Numbered from the stretch's first letter, positions 8,013 through 15,911 are shown. The stretch is DNA of 18,975 nt from DATAQC01 sp046263055 (GCA_046263055.1 JBHELO010000103.1:1-18975), one strand, 5' to 3'. Made by a program: numbers and translations. The notes: generated by a model from the letters alone, not told the origin.

Positions 8013-8525
8013 TCAGTTCCGGGACGGGAAGATGCCCTCCAGGGCGATGATGAAGTTGACGACCAGGTAGGGCGACATGTTGTCGTGGGGCTGGCTGCCG
8101 CCGGCGCTGGCGATGAACGAGCCGTTCATCGGGTCCGTGGGCGACGGCCCGTAGGCGCCGGCCGAGGTGGCGGCCGGCACGTTGCCGCCCGGGCGGGTGG
8201 CGGCGCCGGCGGTGTTGGTGCCCGACGCCAGGTGGCCGTGGGCCGGCATCTGGGTGGTCGTCAACGTGACGGACTCCTCGCCCGCCACCTCCCCGAGGGT
8301 GCGGGGGGAGAGGCCGGGCCCCTGGCCGGCGTGCATGGGCACCCGGCTCTGGAGGTTGGGCAGGCCAAAGGTGGTCTGCCCGTTGCCCCCGTACGTGGTG
8401 CCCAGGAGCGAGAAGAGGGCGGTGTTCTGGGAGATGGACAGGAGCTGCCCGTTGCACAGCGCCCACCCACGGGGGGCGAAGTTGCCCCCGAACATGCGGA
8501 TCTCACCAATGAACGGATCGGACAT
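8013..8525 (-). CDS. Phage tail collar domain protein, microcystin-dependent protein (MdpB) family
   Basis: The product is 170 aa, in the family's usual size range. ATG at 8525 is preceded by an AAAAGGGG Shine-Dalgarno-like run. The N-terminal half is a typical tail-collar domain (PF07484): FIGEIRMFGGNFAPRGWALC, then NGQLLSISQNTALFSLLGTTYGG, then TTFGLPNLQSRVPMH. The C-terminal half has the usual MPAHGH and the closing PYLVVNFIIALEGIFPS. In phages this fold sits in tail-fibre or baseplate assemblies. Bacterial homologues are widespread outside prophages, often as two or three copies, with unclear function. Here it is a single copy with no phage genes nearby. The next gene on the same strand is the giant surface protein, which suggests but does not show an extracellular or structural role. 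Confidence 0.9.
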   Translation of the reverse strand: MSDPFIGEIRMFGGNFAPRGWALCNGQLLSISQNTALFSLLGTTYGGNGQTTFGLPNLQSRVPMHAGQGPGLSPRTLGEVAGEESVTLTTTQMPAHGHLASGTNTAGAATRPGGNVPAATSAGAYGPSPTDPMNGSFIASAGGSQPHDNMSPYLVVNFIIALEGIFPSRN

Positions 8526-8612
8526 GGACGACCCCTTTTGTCGCGACTGGCACGGCCGGCCCGCCGGAGGTCGAGGAACCGTCTCGCGACCCCACCTGAC
8601 CCCTCCGCCGGG

Positions 8613-8641
8613 AGTCTGCCAGAGCGGGCCGGGACCGGCAA
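8613..8641 (-). promoter_or_regulatory. Possible promoter for the collar gene
   Basis: On the minus strand, TTGCCG (8641-8636), a 17-bp spacer and CAGACT (8618-8613) lie about 90 bp upstream of the collar ATG. The -35 equals that of the giant-gene promoter; the -10 is weaker, keeping only the A and final T. It overlaps the divergent control region of the acetyltransferase gene. Confidence 0.35.
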
Positions 8642-8649
8642 CGGCTCGG

Positions 8650-8655
8650 TACCGT
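8650..8655 (+). promoter_or_regulatory. -10 box of a probable leaderless acetyltransferase transcript
   Basis: TACCGT is followed by 7 nt and then the GTG start at 8663. Transcription would begin at or next to the start codon. No Shine-Dalgarno and no -35 consensus is visible. Confidence 0.5.
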
Positions 8656-8662
8656 CGGGATC

Positions 8663-9769
8663 GTGCCCGTCCCAGCCGTTTCGGCGGCCGTCCGCCTCCG
8701 CCCCGCGGGGCCGGGCGACGAGTCCCTCCTGCTCGCCCTGGGGGCCGAGCGCATCGGCCCCGACCTGGCCGCCGCAGGCGTCGATCCGAGCGCCGCAGCA
8801 GCGGTGGCGGCCATGCAAGCCCGCGCTCGGGAGGCCGCCTACCGCTCCTGCTGGCCGGAGGCCAGGTCCCATGTGGTGGAGGTGGGCGGAGAGGCCGCCG
8901 GCCGCCTGCTGGTGGACGAGGGCGACGACAGCCACCGGGTGGTGGACATCGCCCTCCTGGCGCCCTTCCGGGGCCGGGGCGTCGGCTCCCGAGTCCTGGC
9001 CGGCGTGGTGGAACGGGCCGACGCCGCCGGTGTGCCGGTGCGGCTGAGCGTGGCCCGGTCCAGCCCGGCCGTCGCCCTCTACCGCCGGATGGGCTTCGAG
9101 GTGGTGGCCGACGAAGGGCTCGACCTGGCCATGGAACGGCTTCCGTCGGCCACCGGGACGACGCCCGGCGGGGCGCTGGCGGTGCTCGACTGGCGCCGCC
9201 AGGTCGCCGCCCTCTACCGGGAGGTCCGGAGATGCGCCGACCCGGCCGCCGGGCACGCCCTGTGGCGCGCCGGCCGTGACCGCCTGCTTGCCACCCACCC
9301 CGCGTCGCCCGTCCCCACCGCCCGGCGGGCCGCCTTCGCCGGCGCCTCCGTGGCGCCCTACGACCCGGGGCTGCGCTTCGTGGCCCAGGTCGAGACGGCG
9401 GTGGCACCTGTCCGCCTGGAGGTGCCCACCGGCACCGACGGTGTCGTGCCCTTCGACCGGGTGGGCGTCGTCCACCTGCCGGGCCTCGGGGTCCTGGACG
9501 TGTGGTGGCTGGCGTCCTACGGCGGTGGCATCTTCGTGCCCCTGCGAGACGCCTCCGCCGGCCTCGAGTCCTACGGGGGCGGCCGCTACCTGCTCGACAC
9601 GGCCAAGGGCGCCGACCTCGGGGGCGACGGCGGGCGCCTGGTCGTGGACCTCAACTTCGCCTACAACCCCTCGTGCGCCTACGACCCGGCGTGGGCCTGC
9701 CCCCTGGCGCCCCCAGGCAACGCGCTGGGGGTGGCGGTGCGGGCCGGCGAGCTGTCGCCCCAGCCCTGA
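8663..9769 (+). CDS. GNAT acetyltransferase fused to a DUF1684 domain
   Basis: The product is 368 aa. The GTG start at 8663 is favoured by the -10 box 7 nt upstream. Residues ~10-158 are a GNAT fold: the acetyl-CoA loop RGRGVGSRVL (103-112), the preceding strand VVDIALL, and the closing ALYRRMGFEVV. Residues ~173-368 match DUF1684: WR..VAALYREVR, then HALWRAGRDRLLATHP.SP, YDPGLRF, YGGGRYLLDTAKG, and the conserved NPSCAYDPAWACPLAPPGN near the end. Both parts are full-size and continuous, so this is a real fusion rather than a frameshift. GNAT enzymes move an acyl group from acyl-CoA to an amine; the substrate here is unknown and DUF1684 has no settled activity. It converges with the phosphoesterase gene, 20 bp away. 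Confidence 0.88.
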   Translation: MPVPAVSAAVRLRPAGPGDESLLLALGAERIGPDLAAAGVDPSAAAAVAAMQARAREAAYRSCWPEARSHVVEVGGEAAGRLLVDEGDDSHRVVDIALLAPFRGRGVGSRVLAGVVERADAAGVPVRLSVARSSPAVALYRRMGFEVVADEGLDLAMERLPSATGTTPGGALAVLDWRRQVAALYREVRRCADPAAGHALWRAGRDRLLATHPASPVPTARRAAFAGASVAPYDPGLRFVAQVETAVAPVRLEVPTGTDGVVPFDRVGVVHLPGLGVLDVWWLASYGGGIFVPLRDASAGLESYGGGRYLLDTAKGADLGGDGGRLVVDLNFAYNPSCAYDPAWACPLAPPGNALGVAVRAGELSPQP

Positions 9770-9789
9770 GGGGTCGGCGCCGCCGGCCG

Positions 9790-10281
9790 TCACACCACGT
9801 GGAGGGCGTGGCCGACCACGGCGCCGCCGGCCACGTCCAGGGTGGCCAGGGTGTGCGCCGGTTGGGCCCGCCGCTCGGTGGGCGAGCCCGGGTTGAGGAG
9901 CAACTGGCCGTCCACGCCGTCGGCGTCCCAGGGGATGTGGCTGTGGCCGAACACCACCACGTCGGCGGTCGGGAACCGGCGGCGCATGCGCCCCGCCCTG
10001 CCCGCCGACGGCCCGCTGTCGTGGATCATCCCGATCCGCACCCCGTCCACGTCGAGCAGCCGGGTCTCGGGCAGCACGCCCACCAGGTCGGCGTCGTTGT
10101 TGCCGAGCACGGCATGGACGGGCGCGAAGCCGGCCAGCTCGTGGAGGACCTCCGGGACGAGCACGTCGCCGGCGTGCAACACCAGGTCGGCCGACTCCAG
10201 GTGGGCGTAGGCGGCGTCGGGCAGCCGGCGCCTCCCTCCCCGGCGGATGTGGGTGTCGGAGAGCACGACCACGTGGACCAT
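9790..10281 (-). CDS. YfcE/MJ0936-like metallophosphoesterase
   Basis: The product is 163 aa, typical for the family. It carries the full calcineurin-like metal set: SDTH (D9, H11), HAGD (D39), GNND (N61), MIHD (H87) and GHSH (H113, H115). It should bind two divalent metals and hydrolyse phosphodiesters or phosphomonoesters in the cytosol; YfcE-type enzymes act on artificial phosphodiesters and their natural substrate is mostly unknown. The ATG at 10281 places the N-terminal MVHVVVLSDTH correctly; longer in-frame starts would only add a non-conserved extension. The gene is divergent from the PHP gene with about 20 bp between the starts, so the two promoters must overlap. No clear Shine-Dalgarno is seen. 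Confidence 0.88.
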   Translation of the reverse strand: MVHVVVLSDTHIRRGGRRRLPDAAYAHLESADLVLHAGDVLVPEVLHELAGFAPVHAVLGNNDADLVGVLPETRLLDVDGVRIGMIHDSGPSAGRAGRMRRRFPTADVVVFGHSHIPWDADGVDGQLLLNPGSPTERRAQPAHTLATLDVAGGAVVGHALHVV

Positions 10282-10286
10282 GTCGG

Positions 10287-10292
10287 TATCTT
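10287..10292 (+). promoter_or_regulatory. -10 box of a probable leaderless PHP-gene transcript
   Basis: TATCTT ends 8 nt before the GTG at 10301. It lies between the divergent starts of the phosphoesterase and PHP genes. This supports 10301 over the in-frame ATG at 10280 and the GTG at 10247, both upstream of the box. Confidence 0.5.
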
Positions 10293-10300
10293 TCCCGGCC

Positions 10301-11368
10301 GTGGACCCCGTGGCCGCCCTGGACCGCATCGCCTACCTGCTCGAGCGCTCGGGCGCGCCGACGTACCGGGTGCGGGCTTTCCGGGGGGCGGCCGCCACCC
10401 TGTCGGGCATGGACGCCGAGGAGGTGCGCCGCCGGGCCGCCGGTGGGCGCCTGCGCGACCTCAAGGGCGTCGGCGCCAAGACGGAGGAGGTCGTCGTGCA
10501 GGCCCTGGCCGGCGGGGTCCCCGAGTACCTGGCCCGTCTGGAGGAGGACGCCGCCCCCGAGGCGGCCGAGCCCCTGTCGGGCGCCGCCGCCGCCGTCCGC
10601 GCCGCACTCCGGGGCGATTGCCACACCCACTCCACCTGGTCCGACGGCGGCAGCCCCATCGACGAGATGGCCCGGGCGGCGCGCGACCTGGGCCACGAGT
10701 ACATGGTGCTGACCGACCACTCCCCCCGCCTCACCGTCGCCCACGGCCTGTCGCCCGAACGCCTGCGGGCCCAGCTCGACGTGGTGGCCGCGCTCAACGA
10801 GGAGCTGGCCCCTTTCCGGATCCTGACCGGTATCGAGGTGGACATCCATCTCGATGGCAGCCTCGACCAGGAAGAGGAGCTGCTGGCATCCCTGGACGTG
10901 GTCGTGGCCAGCGTGCACTCCAAGCTGCGCATGGAGTCCCGGGAGATGACGCCCCGTATGGTCGCCGCCGTGCGCAACCCCCACGTGGACATCCTGGGCC
11001 ACTGCACGGGCCGCCTGAACCCGGCCGCCGGCCCCGAGCCGACGGCCGGTCGGGGCACCCGCAGCGCCCGCCCGGAGTCCGAGTTCGACGCCGCCGCGGT
11101 GTTCGCGGCGTGCGCGGAGACGGGCACCGCGGTGGAGATCAACTCCCGTCCCGAACGCCTCGACCCGCCCATGCGCCTGCTGCGCCAGGCCCTCGACGCC
11201 GGCTGCGTGGTGTCCATCGACACCGACGCCCACGCCCCCGGCCAGCTGGAGTGGCTCACCAACGGGTGCCGCCGAGCGGCCGACGCGGGCGTGGCCGCGG
11301 ACCGCATCGTCAACACCAGGACGGCCGACGACCTCCTGAGATGGGCCGCGGCCCACGCGCCCTCCTAG
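10301..11368 (+). CDS. PHP-domain phosphoesterase with N-terminal PolX-like helix-hairpin-helix region
   Basis: The product is 355 aa from GTG 10301, which gives VDPVAALDRIAYLLE, the normal start of the 8-kDa-like domain of PolX proteins. Residues 1-80 carry YRVRAFRGAAATL and the helix-hairpin-helix LKGVGAKTEEVV. Residues ~104-350 are a PHP metallo-phosphoesterase: CHTHS (H108, H110), TDHS (D139, H140), GIEVDI (E179), ASVHSKL (H206), ILGHCTGRL (H234) and IDTDAH (D307, D309, H311). Bacterial PolX has a nucleotidyltransferase palm between these two parts. Here the palm is absent, so DNA synthesis is not expected; a phosphatase or 3'-end processing role is more likely. Similar short proteins are known in Actinobacteria. 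Its link with the divergent phosphoesterase is positional only. Confidence 0.85.
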   Translation: MDPVAALDRIAYLLERSGAPTYRVRAFRGAAATLSGMDAEEVRRRAAGGRLRDLKGVGAKTEEVVVQALAGGVPEYLARLEEDAAPEAAEPLSGAAAAVRAALRGDCHTHSTWSDGGSPIDEMARAARDLGHEYMVLTDHSPRLTVAHGLSPERLRAQLDVVAALNEELAPFRILTGIEVDIHLDGSLDQEEELLASLDVVVASVHSKLRMESREMTPRMVAAVRNPHVDILGHCTGRLNPAAGPEPTAGRGTRSARPESEFDAAAVFAACAETGTAVEINSRPERLDPPMRLLRQALDAGCVVSIDTDAHAPGQLEWLTNGCRRAADAGVAADRIVNTRTADDLLRWAAAHAPS

Positions 11369-11395
11369 AGCCAGGGGCGCGCCCGATGGCGGGCG

Positions 11396-11538
11396 TCAGA
11401 GCTGGCTGAGGCCCTTCTGGAGGTCCTCGACGGTCATCACCGCTGGAACGACACGCCGGCGTCGAGTCCTTGCAAGAACGGCTCGGCGGCCGCCGGGATC
11501 TGGGCGAGTCGGCCATGTCGCCGTCGGCGTCCGTTCAC
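11396..11538 (-). pseudogene. Possible C-terminal gene remnant downstream of treZ
   Basis: The 184-bp gap between the convergent PHP and treZ genes holds two short minus-strand frames. 11538-11437 encodes 33 aa ending in IPAAAEPFLQGLDAGVSFQR. 11437-11396 encodes MTVEDLQKGLSQL and joins the first through a TGATG overlap. Both look protein-like, and together they could be the frameshifted tail of a lost gene, for example a binding-protein C-terminus; that identity is a guess. No Shine-Dalgarno precedes either. Chance open frames are common in such GC-rich DNA, so confidence is low. Otherwise the gap shows only a short GGGCGCGCCC palindrome near 11376. Confidence 0.2.
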
Positions 11539-11552
11539 CCGCCGCCGGGGAG

Positions 11553-13226
11553 TCAGCCCAGGATCACCACGCCGTCGGGGGGAACGGCCGTGGCCCGGCC
11601 GTCACCGGAGGGCAAGGACTGCTCGGTGGCGGCCAGGTTGCACAGCACCGCCACCGGCCCCCGCTGGAGCACCAGCCACCGGGCGTCCTCGTCGTAGGTC
11701 ACCGCCACCGCGCCCAGGTCGCCGCTGGTGAGGGCGGGCACCTGGCGGCGAAGGGCGATCAGCTCCCGGTGCCATTGGAGCAGCTCGGCGTGGGGAGGAC
11801 GCTCCGGCTCCGACCAGTCGAGACGGGAGCGCTCGTAGGTGGCCGGGTCCTGGGGGTCGGGCACGTCGTCGGGCGCCCAGCCGAAGGCGGCGAACTCCCG
11901 GCGGCGGCCCTCGCTGACCAGGCGCCCGAGCTCGGGGTCGCCGTGGTCGGTGAAGTACTGGAACGGCGTGGACGCCCCCCACTCCTCGCCCTGGAAGAGC
12001 ATGGGCACGAACGGAGAGCACAGCACGAGGGCGGCGGCGATCTTGAGGCGGCCGGTGCCCATCAGGGCCGACGACCGCTCGCCGGCGGCCCGGTTCCCCA
12101 CCTGGTCGTGGTCCTGGAGGTAGGCGAAGAAACGGGTGCCGGCCAGGCCCGTGGGCGGGCGCCCGTGGCGCCGGCGCCGGTGGGCGGACCGCTGGCCGTC
12201 GTACACGTAGGCCTGGCGCAGGGCCTTGGCCAGCGAGGCCAGCGACCCGAAGTCCTCGTAGTAGCCCGACCGCTCGCCGGTCAGCACCGCGTGCAGAGCG
12301 TGGTGGAGGTCGTCGCTCCACTGGGCGTCGCAGGCCCATCCGCCGGCGTCGGCGCCTCGCACCACCTTGGGGTCGTTCAGGTCGCTCTCGGCGATGACCC
12401 AGGCCCCAGGTGCGAGCGAGTGCACGGCGGCCGCCACCTCCTCCACGATGGGCGTGGCGGAGGCATCGAAGATGGCGTGGACGGCGTCGAGGCGGAGGCC
12501 GTCCACGTGGTAGTCGCGCACCCACTGGCAGGCGTTGCCGACCACGAAGGCCCGGACTTCGTCGCTGTCGGGGCCGTCGTAGTTCACCGCCTCGCCCCAC
12601 GGCGTGCCGTAGCGGTCGGTGAAGTACGGGCCGAGCTCCCGCAGGTAGTTCCCGTCGGGACCGAGATGGTTGTAGACCACGTCTAGGACGACGGCCAGGC
12701 CCCGGCCGTGGCAGGCGTCGACGAGGCGCTTGAAGCCGTCCGGCCCACCGTAGGCGGAGTGGGGGGCGTACAGGTCGACGCCGTCATAGCCCCAGCCCCG
12801 GCGGCCCGGGAACTCGGCCACTGGCATGACCTCCACGGCGGTGACCCCGAGCCCCACCAGGTGGTCGAGGCGGGCGGCGGCGCCGTCGAACGTGCCCTCG
12901 GGCGAGAACGTGCCCACGTGCAGCTCGTAGACGACGGCGTCGGCCAGCGGCGGCGTGGCCCAAGCCTGGTCGGTCCACCCGAAGGTCGCGTGGTCCACCA
13001 GGCGGGAGGGGCCATGGACGCCCTCGGGTTGCCACCCCGACCGGGGGTCGGGGCGGGGCGGGCCGCCGCCGAGGGAGAACGAGTAGTCGTCGCCGGGACC
13101 GGCACCGACCTGTTCGGCCCGGAACCAGCCCAGGTCGTCGGGCCCCTCCATGGCCACCCGGCGGTCACCGGCCAGCACGACGTCCACCCGCTCGGCGCGA
13201 GGTGCCCAGACCTCAAAGCGGGCCAT
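11553..13226 (-). CDS. treZ: Maltooligosyltrehalose trehalohydrolase
   Basis: The product is 557 aa, close to the usual size. It releases trehalose from maltooligosyltrehalose by cleaving the alpha-1,4 bond next to the trehalose end, the last step of the TreY/TreZ pathway. Residues 1-90 are the N-terminal beta-sandwich (FEVWAPRAERVDVVL). The GH13 barrel follows: VYELHVGTFSPEGTF, MPVAEFPGRRGWGYDGV, DVVYNHLGPDGNYL. The catalytic residues fit DGLRLDAVH (nucleophile D247), VIAESD (acid/base E280) and QDHDQVGNRA (D374). The start is the ATG at 13226, which shares its A with the TGA of treY (TGATG). No Shine-Dalgarno is seen, so translation is probably coupled to treY. treX, often clustered with these genes, is not in the window. 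Confidence 0.95.
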   Translation of the reverse strand: MARFEVWAPRAERVDVVLAGDRRVAMEGPDDLGWFRAEQVGAGPGDDYSFSLGGGPPRPDPRSGWQPEGVHGPSRLVDHATFGWTDQAWATPPLADAVVYELHVGTFSPEGTFDGAAARLDHLVGLGVTAVEVMPVAEFPGRRGWGYDGVDLYAPHSAYGGPDGFKRLVDACHGRGLAVVLDVVYNHLGPDGNYLRELGPYFTDRYGTPWGEAVNYDGPDSDEVRAFVVGNACQWVRDYHVDGLRLDAVHAIFDASATPIVEEVAAAVHSLAPGAWVIAESDLNDPKVVRGADAGGWACDAQWSDDLHHALHAVLTGERSGYYEDFGSLASLAKALRQAYVYDGQRSAHRRRRHGRPPTGLAGTRFFAYLQDHDQVGNRAAGERSSALMGTGRLKIAAALVLCSPFVPMLFQGEEWGASTPFQYFTDHGDPELGRLVSEGRRREFAAFGWAPDDVPDPQDPATYERSRLDWSEPERPPHAELLQWHRELIALRRQVPALTSGDLGAVAVTYDEDARWLVLQRGPVAVLCNLAATEQSLPSGDGRATAVPPDGVVILG

Positions 13227-15904
13227 CAGGCGGCCACGAGGAGGGCAACCGGGAAGGCGTCCAACAGGTCGGCCAGCGCCATCGGGCGGCCGCCCTCCAG
13301 CTCGGCCCCGCCCAGGGCGTCCACCCACCGGCCGGGCGGGAGGCGCAGCGTCGTACCCGCCCAGTCCCCGCCCAGGCCCATCACCAGCCGGGGGACCACC
13401 GACACCACCGTCCCACCGCGGCACCAGGCCACCGCGTGGGCGGCCTTGTCCCCCGCGGCCACCAGGGGCTGGTACGGCGCCCCCGGGGCGAAGGCGGCGG
13501 GCGACAGGCGCCGCACGCCCAGGGCTCGAGCCAGGAGCCACAGCTTGGCCGCCCCCTCGTCGGCCACGTCAGCCGGCCACACGTCGGCCGGTCCGGCGTC
13601 GGCCACCTTGTCGAGCAGGCGGCGGCGCGCGTCGTAGTCCACCGGGCGACGGTTGTCGGGGTCCACCAGGCTGAGGTCCCACAGCTCGGCACCCTGGTAG
13701 GTGTCGGCGACGCCGGGGGCCGTGACGGTGGCCAACACCGACGCCAGGGAAACGACCCGCGCCGGTTCCACCAGCGGGACCACAAAGGCGGCCAGGTCGG
13801 CGGCGAAGGCCGGGTCTTCCACCACGCCCGCCACGAACCCCCGCAGGGCCTGGTCGTAGACGGGGTCCGGCCGGGTCCAGGAGGTGTGCTCCTTGGCCTC
13901 GCGCGACGCCTTCTCCATGTAGGCCAGGGCGCGGTCGGCGGGGAGGGGCCACGCTCCCACGAGGGTCTGGTAGAGGAGGTACTCGGCGCCCCGGTCAGGG
14001 AACCCGCCGGCCTTGTGGCCCTCGTTCATCGAGGCCCACCGCCGGACGGCCAGGGCCCACGGCCCGGGGACCTCGGAGAGCAGGCCGATTCGGGCCCGCA
14101 CATCGGCGCTGCGCTTGGTGTCATGGGTGGACAGGGCGAGCAGCGTGGAGGGCCAACCCTCGGCGGCCCGCCGGTTGGCCCGGTGAAAGTCGTCCACCGA
14201 GGTGCCGAAGCGGCCGGGGTCGCCGCCCACCTCGTTGAGCGACATGAGGCGCCGCCAGCAGTAGAAGGTGGTGTCCTCCACGCCCTTGGCCATCACCGGG
14301 CCCGTCAACTGCTGGAAGCGCAGGGCCAGCTCCTGCTCGGCGTCACCAGCCACCCGGAGGAGCAGGACTTCGGCCAGGAAGTCGAACAGGTCGGGGTCGA
14401 GGTCGGGGCGGCGCTCCCGGGCCGTCTCCACCGCCACCGCCACGGTGGCCACGTCGGCGTCGGACGGCGGGCGGCCGGGCTGGAGGTAGGTGCGGTAGAC
14501 GGGGAAGCCGGCCAGGAGCTCGGTGAGGGCGCCGTCCAGCTCCCGGCGGGTGTAGTCGGAGGTGCGGCGGTGGCCGGCGCACACCGCCACCGCCAGGTCC
14601 ACCACCCGGCGCACGTCGGCGGCCAGCGTCTCCCGCATGACCAGGTCCTTCTTCTGCCGGACCACGTCGGGGTAGGCGGCGGCGGTGCCCGTGAACCGGG
14701 CGTGCAGCTCGGTGAGGGGCTCCTCGCCGGCGGGGTCCACGAACAGGCCCCCCACCAGGTTGAGGAAGTCGTAGCCGGTGGTGCCGGCCACCGGCCACGT
14801 CGGTGGCAGCTCCTCGCCGGGTTCCAGGATCTTCTCCACCACCACCCAGGCGCCGCCGGTGGCCTCGTACAGGCGGCGCAGGTACCCGGCGGGGTCGCGC
14901 ATGCCGTCGGGGTGGTCGATGCGCAGGCCGCCCACGATGCCCTGGCGCACGAGGCCGAGCACCAGCTCGTGGGTCTCCTCGAAGACGTCGGGCACCTCCT
15001 GGCGCAGGCCGACGAGGGTCGTGATGTCGAAGAAGCGCCGGTAGTCGAGCTCGTCGGCCGCCACCCGCCAGAAGGCCAACCGGTAGTTCTGGCGGGCAAG
15101 GACGGCGTCCAGGGCGTCGGGGTCGGCGGAGGTGGCGGCCACCACGCCGTCGACGGCGGCGGCCACCGCCGGCTGCTCCCCCAGGAGCCGGGCCAGCAGG
15201 TCCCCCAGGACCTCCTTGTCCCGGTGCCGCTCCTGCACGCTGGCCCGGTCGGTGGCGGCGGCATGGGGGAGGCGGCCGAGGGCGGTGGCCAGCGTGGCCA
15301 GCTCGTCGGAGCCGCACTCGCCGGCGGCCCGGGCCAGCAGGCGGTCGAGGGTGCGGGGCGAGATGGGGGCGGCGTGGTCGAAGTAGCACACCACGAAGGT
15401 GCCGCCCCTGCGCTCCAGGCGCAGGTCGCCCGCCTCCAGGACCCGGCCGTAGTGGTCGCCGAGGATGGGCAGGAGGATGCGGTAGTCGCTGGCCCCCGGG
15501 TCCAGCTCGGCCGGCCAGTCGACGTCGAAGGCGTCGGCGTACCGGCTGGACGGTCCGTTCTCCAGCACGTCCCACCACCAGGCGTTCTCGGCGCCCACCG
15601 CGGCCATGTGGTTGGGGACGACGTCGAGTACCTGGGACAGGCCGGCGGCGGCCAGGGCCCGGGTCATCCGCCCGAAGGCCTCCTCGCCGCCCAGCTCGGC
15701 GTTGAGGCGGTGATGGTCCACCACGTCGTACCCGTGGGTGCTGCCGACGGCCGCCTGGAGGTAGGGCGAGCAGTACACGTGGCTCACGCCCAGGTCGGCC
15801 AGGTAGGAGGCGATGGCGGCCACGTCGTCGAACCCGAACCCGGCGTGCAACTGCACCCGGTAGGTCGCCCGGGGTGGGCCGGGGCCGGGGCCGGTGGCGG
15901 TCAT
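13226..15904 (-). CDS. treY: Maltooligosyltrehalose synthase
   Basis: The product is 892 aa, longer than many TreY proteins (about 700-830). It isomerises the reducing-end alpha-1,4 bond of maltodextrins to the alpha,alpha-1,1 bond of a trehalosyl end. The N-terminus RATYRVQLHAGFGF is the family signature, followed by HVYCSPYLQAAVGSTHGYDV and DVVPNHM. Catalytic residues fit GLRIDHPDGMRDP (D330), VVVEKIL (E357) and STHDTKRSADVRAR (D595). The C-terminal KAAHAVAWCRGG to the end is the small beta-domain. I chose ATG 15904 because the family signature begins ~14 residues later and a TAGGTT box lies exactly 7 nt upstream, giving a leaderless message. It is the first gene of the treY-treZ pair and divergent from the ligase gene, with 52 bp between the two start codons. 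Confidence 0.95.
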   Translation of the reverse strand: MTATGPGPGPPRATYRVQLHAGFGFDDVAAIASYLADLGVSHVYCSPYLQAAVGSTHGYDVVDHHRLNAELGGEEAFGRMTRALAAAGLSQVLDVVPNHMAAVGAENAWWWDVLENGPSSRYADAFDVDWPAELDPGASDYRILLPILGDHYGRVLEAGDLRLERRGGTFVVCYFDHAAPISPRTLDRLLARAAGECGSDELATLATALGRLPHAAATDRASVQERHRDKEVLGDLLARLLGEQPAVAAAVDGVVAATSADPDALDAVLARQNYRLAFWRVAADELDYRRFFDITTLVGLRQEVPDVFEETHELVLGLVRQGIVGGLRIDHPDGMRDPAGYLRRLYEATGGAWVVVEKILEPGEELPPTWPVAGTTGYDFLNLVGGLFVDPAGEEPLTELHARFTGTAAAYPDVVRQKKDLVMRETLAADVRRVVDLAVAVCAGHRRTSDYTRRELDGALTELLAGFPVYRTYLQPGRPPSDADVATVAVAVETARERRPDLDPDLFDFLAEVLLLRVAGDAEQELALRFQQLTGPVMAKGVEDTTFYCWRRLMSLNEVGGDPGRFGTSVDDFHRANRRAAEGWPSTLLALSTHDTKRSADVRARIGLLSEVPGPWALAVRRWASMNEGHKAGGFPDRGAEYLLYQTLVGAWPLPADRALAYMEKASREAKEHTSWTRPDPVYDQALRGFVAGVVEDPAFAADLAAFVVPLVEPARVVSLASVLATVTAPGVADTYQGAELWDLSLVDPDNRRPVDYDARRRLLDKVADAGPADVWPADVADEGAAKLWLLARALGVRRLSPAAFAPGAPYQPLVAAGDKAAHAVAWCRGGTVVSVVPRLVMGLGGDWAGTTLRLPPGRWVDALGGAELEGGRPMALADLLDAFPVALLVAA

Positions 15905-15911
15905 CCGGCGG

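Noticed and set aside
4793..8050. A 1085-codon open frame on the + strand opposite the giant surface protein
   Set aside because: It mirrors the minus-strand repeats, is built of Gly/Arg/Val-rich low-complexity sequence and has no recognisable domain. Such antisense frames arise from high GC.
8013..8525. Prophage remnant
   Set aside because: There is only one collar gene, with no integrase, capsid, terminase, tail or attachment-site repeats nearby, and bacterial MdpB-type proteins are common outside phages.
10247..10300. Longer N-terminus of the PHP protein from GTG 10247 or ATG 10280
   Set aside because: It would overlap the divergent phosphoesterase gene or its start, adds non-conserved residues, and the -10 box at 10287-10292 lies downstream of both.
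8261..11356. A ~1030-codon minus-strand frame spanning several genes
   Set aside because: It runs across the collar, acetyltransferase, phosphoesterase and PHP genes, all of which have firm family signatures in other frames.
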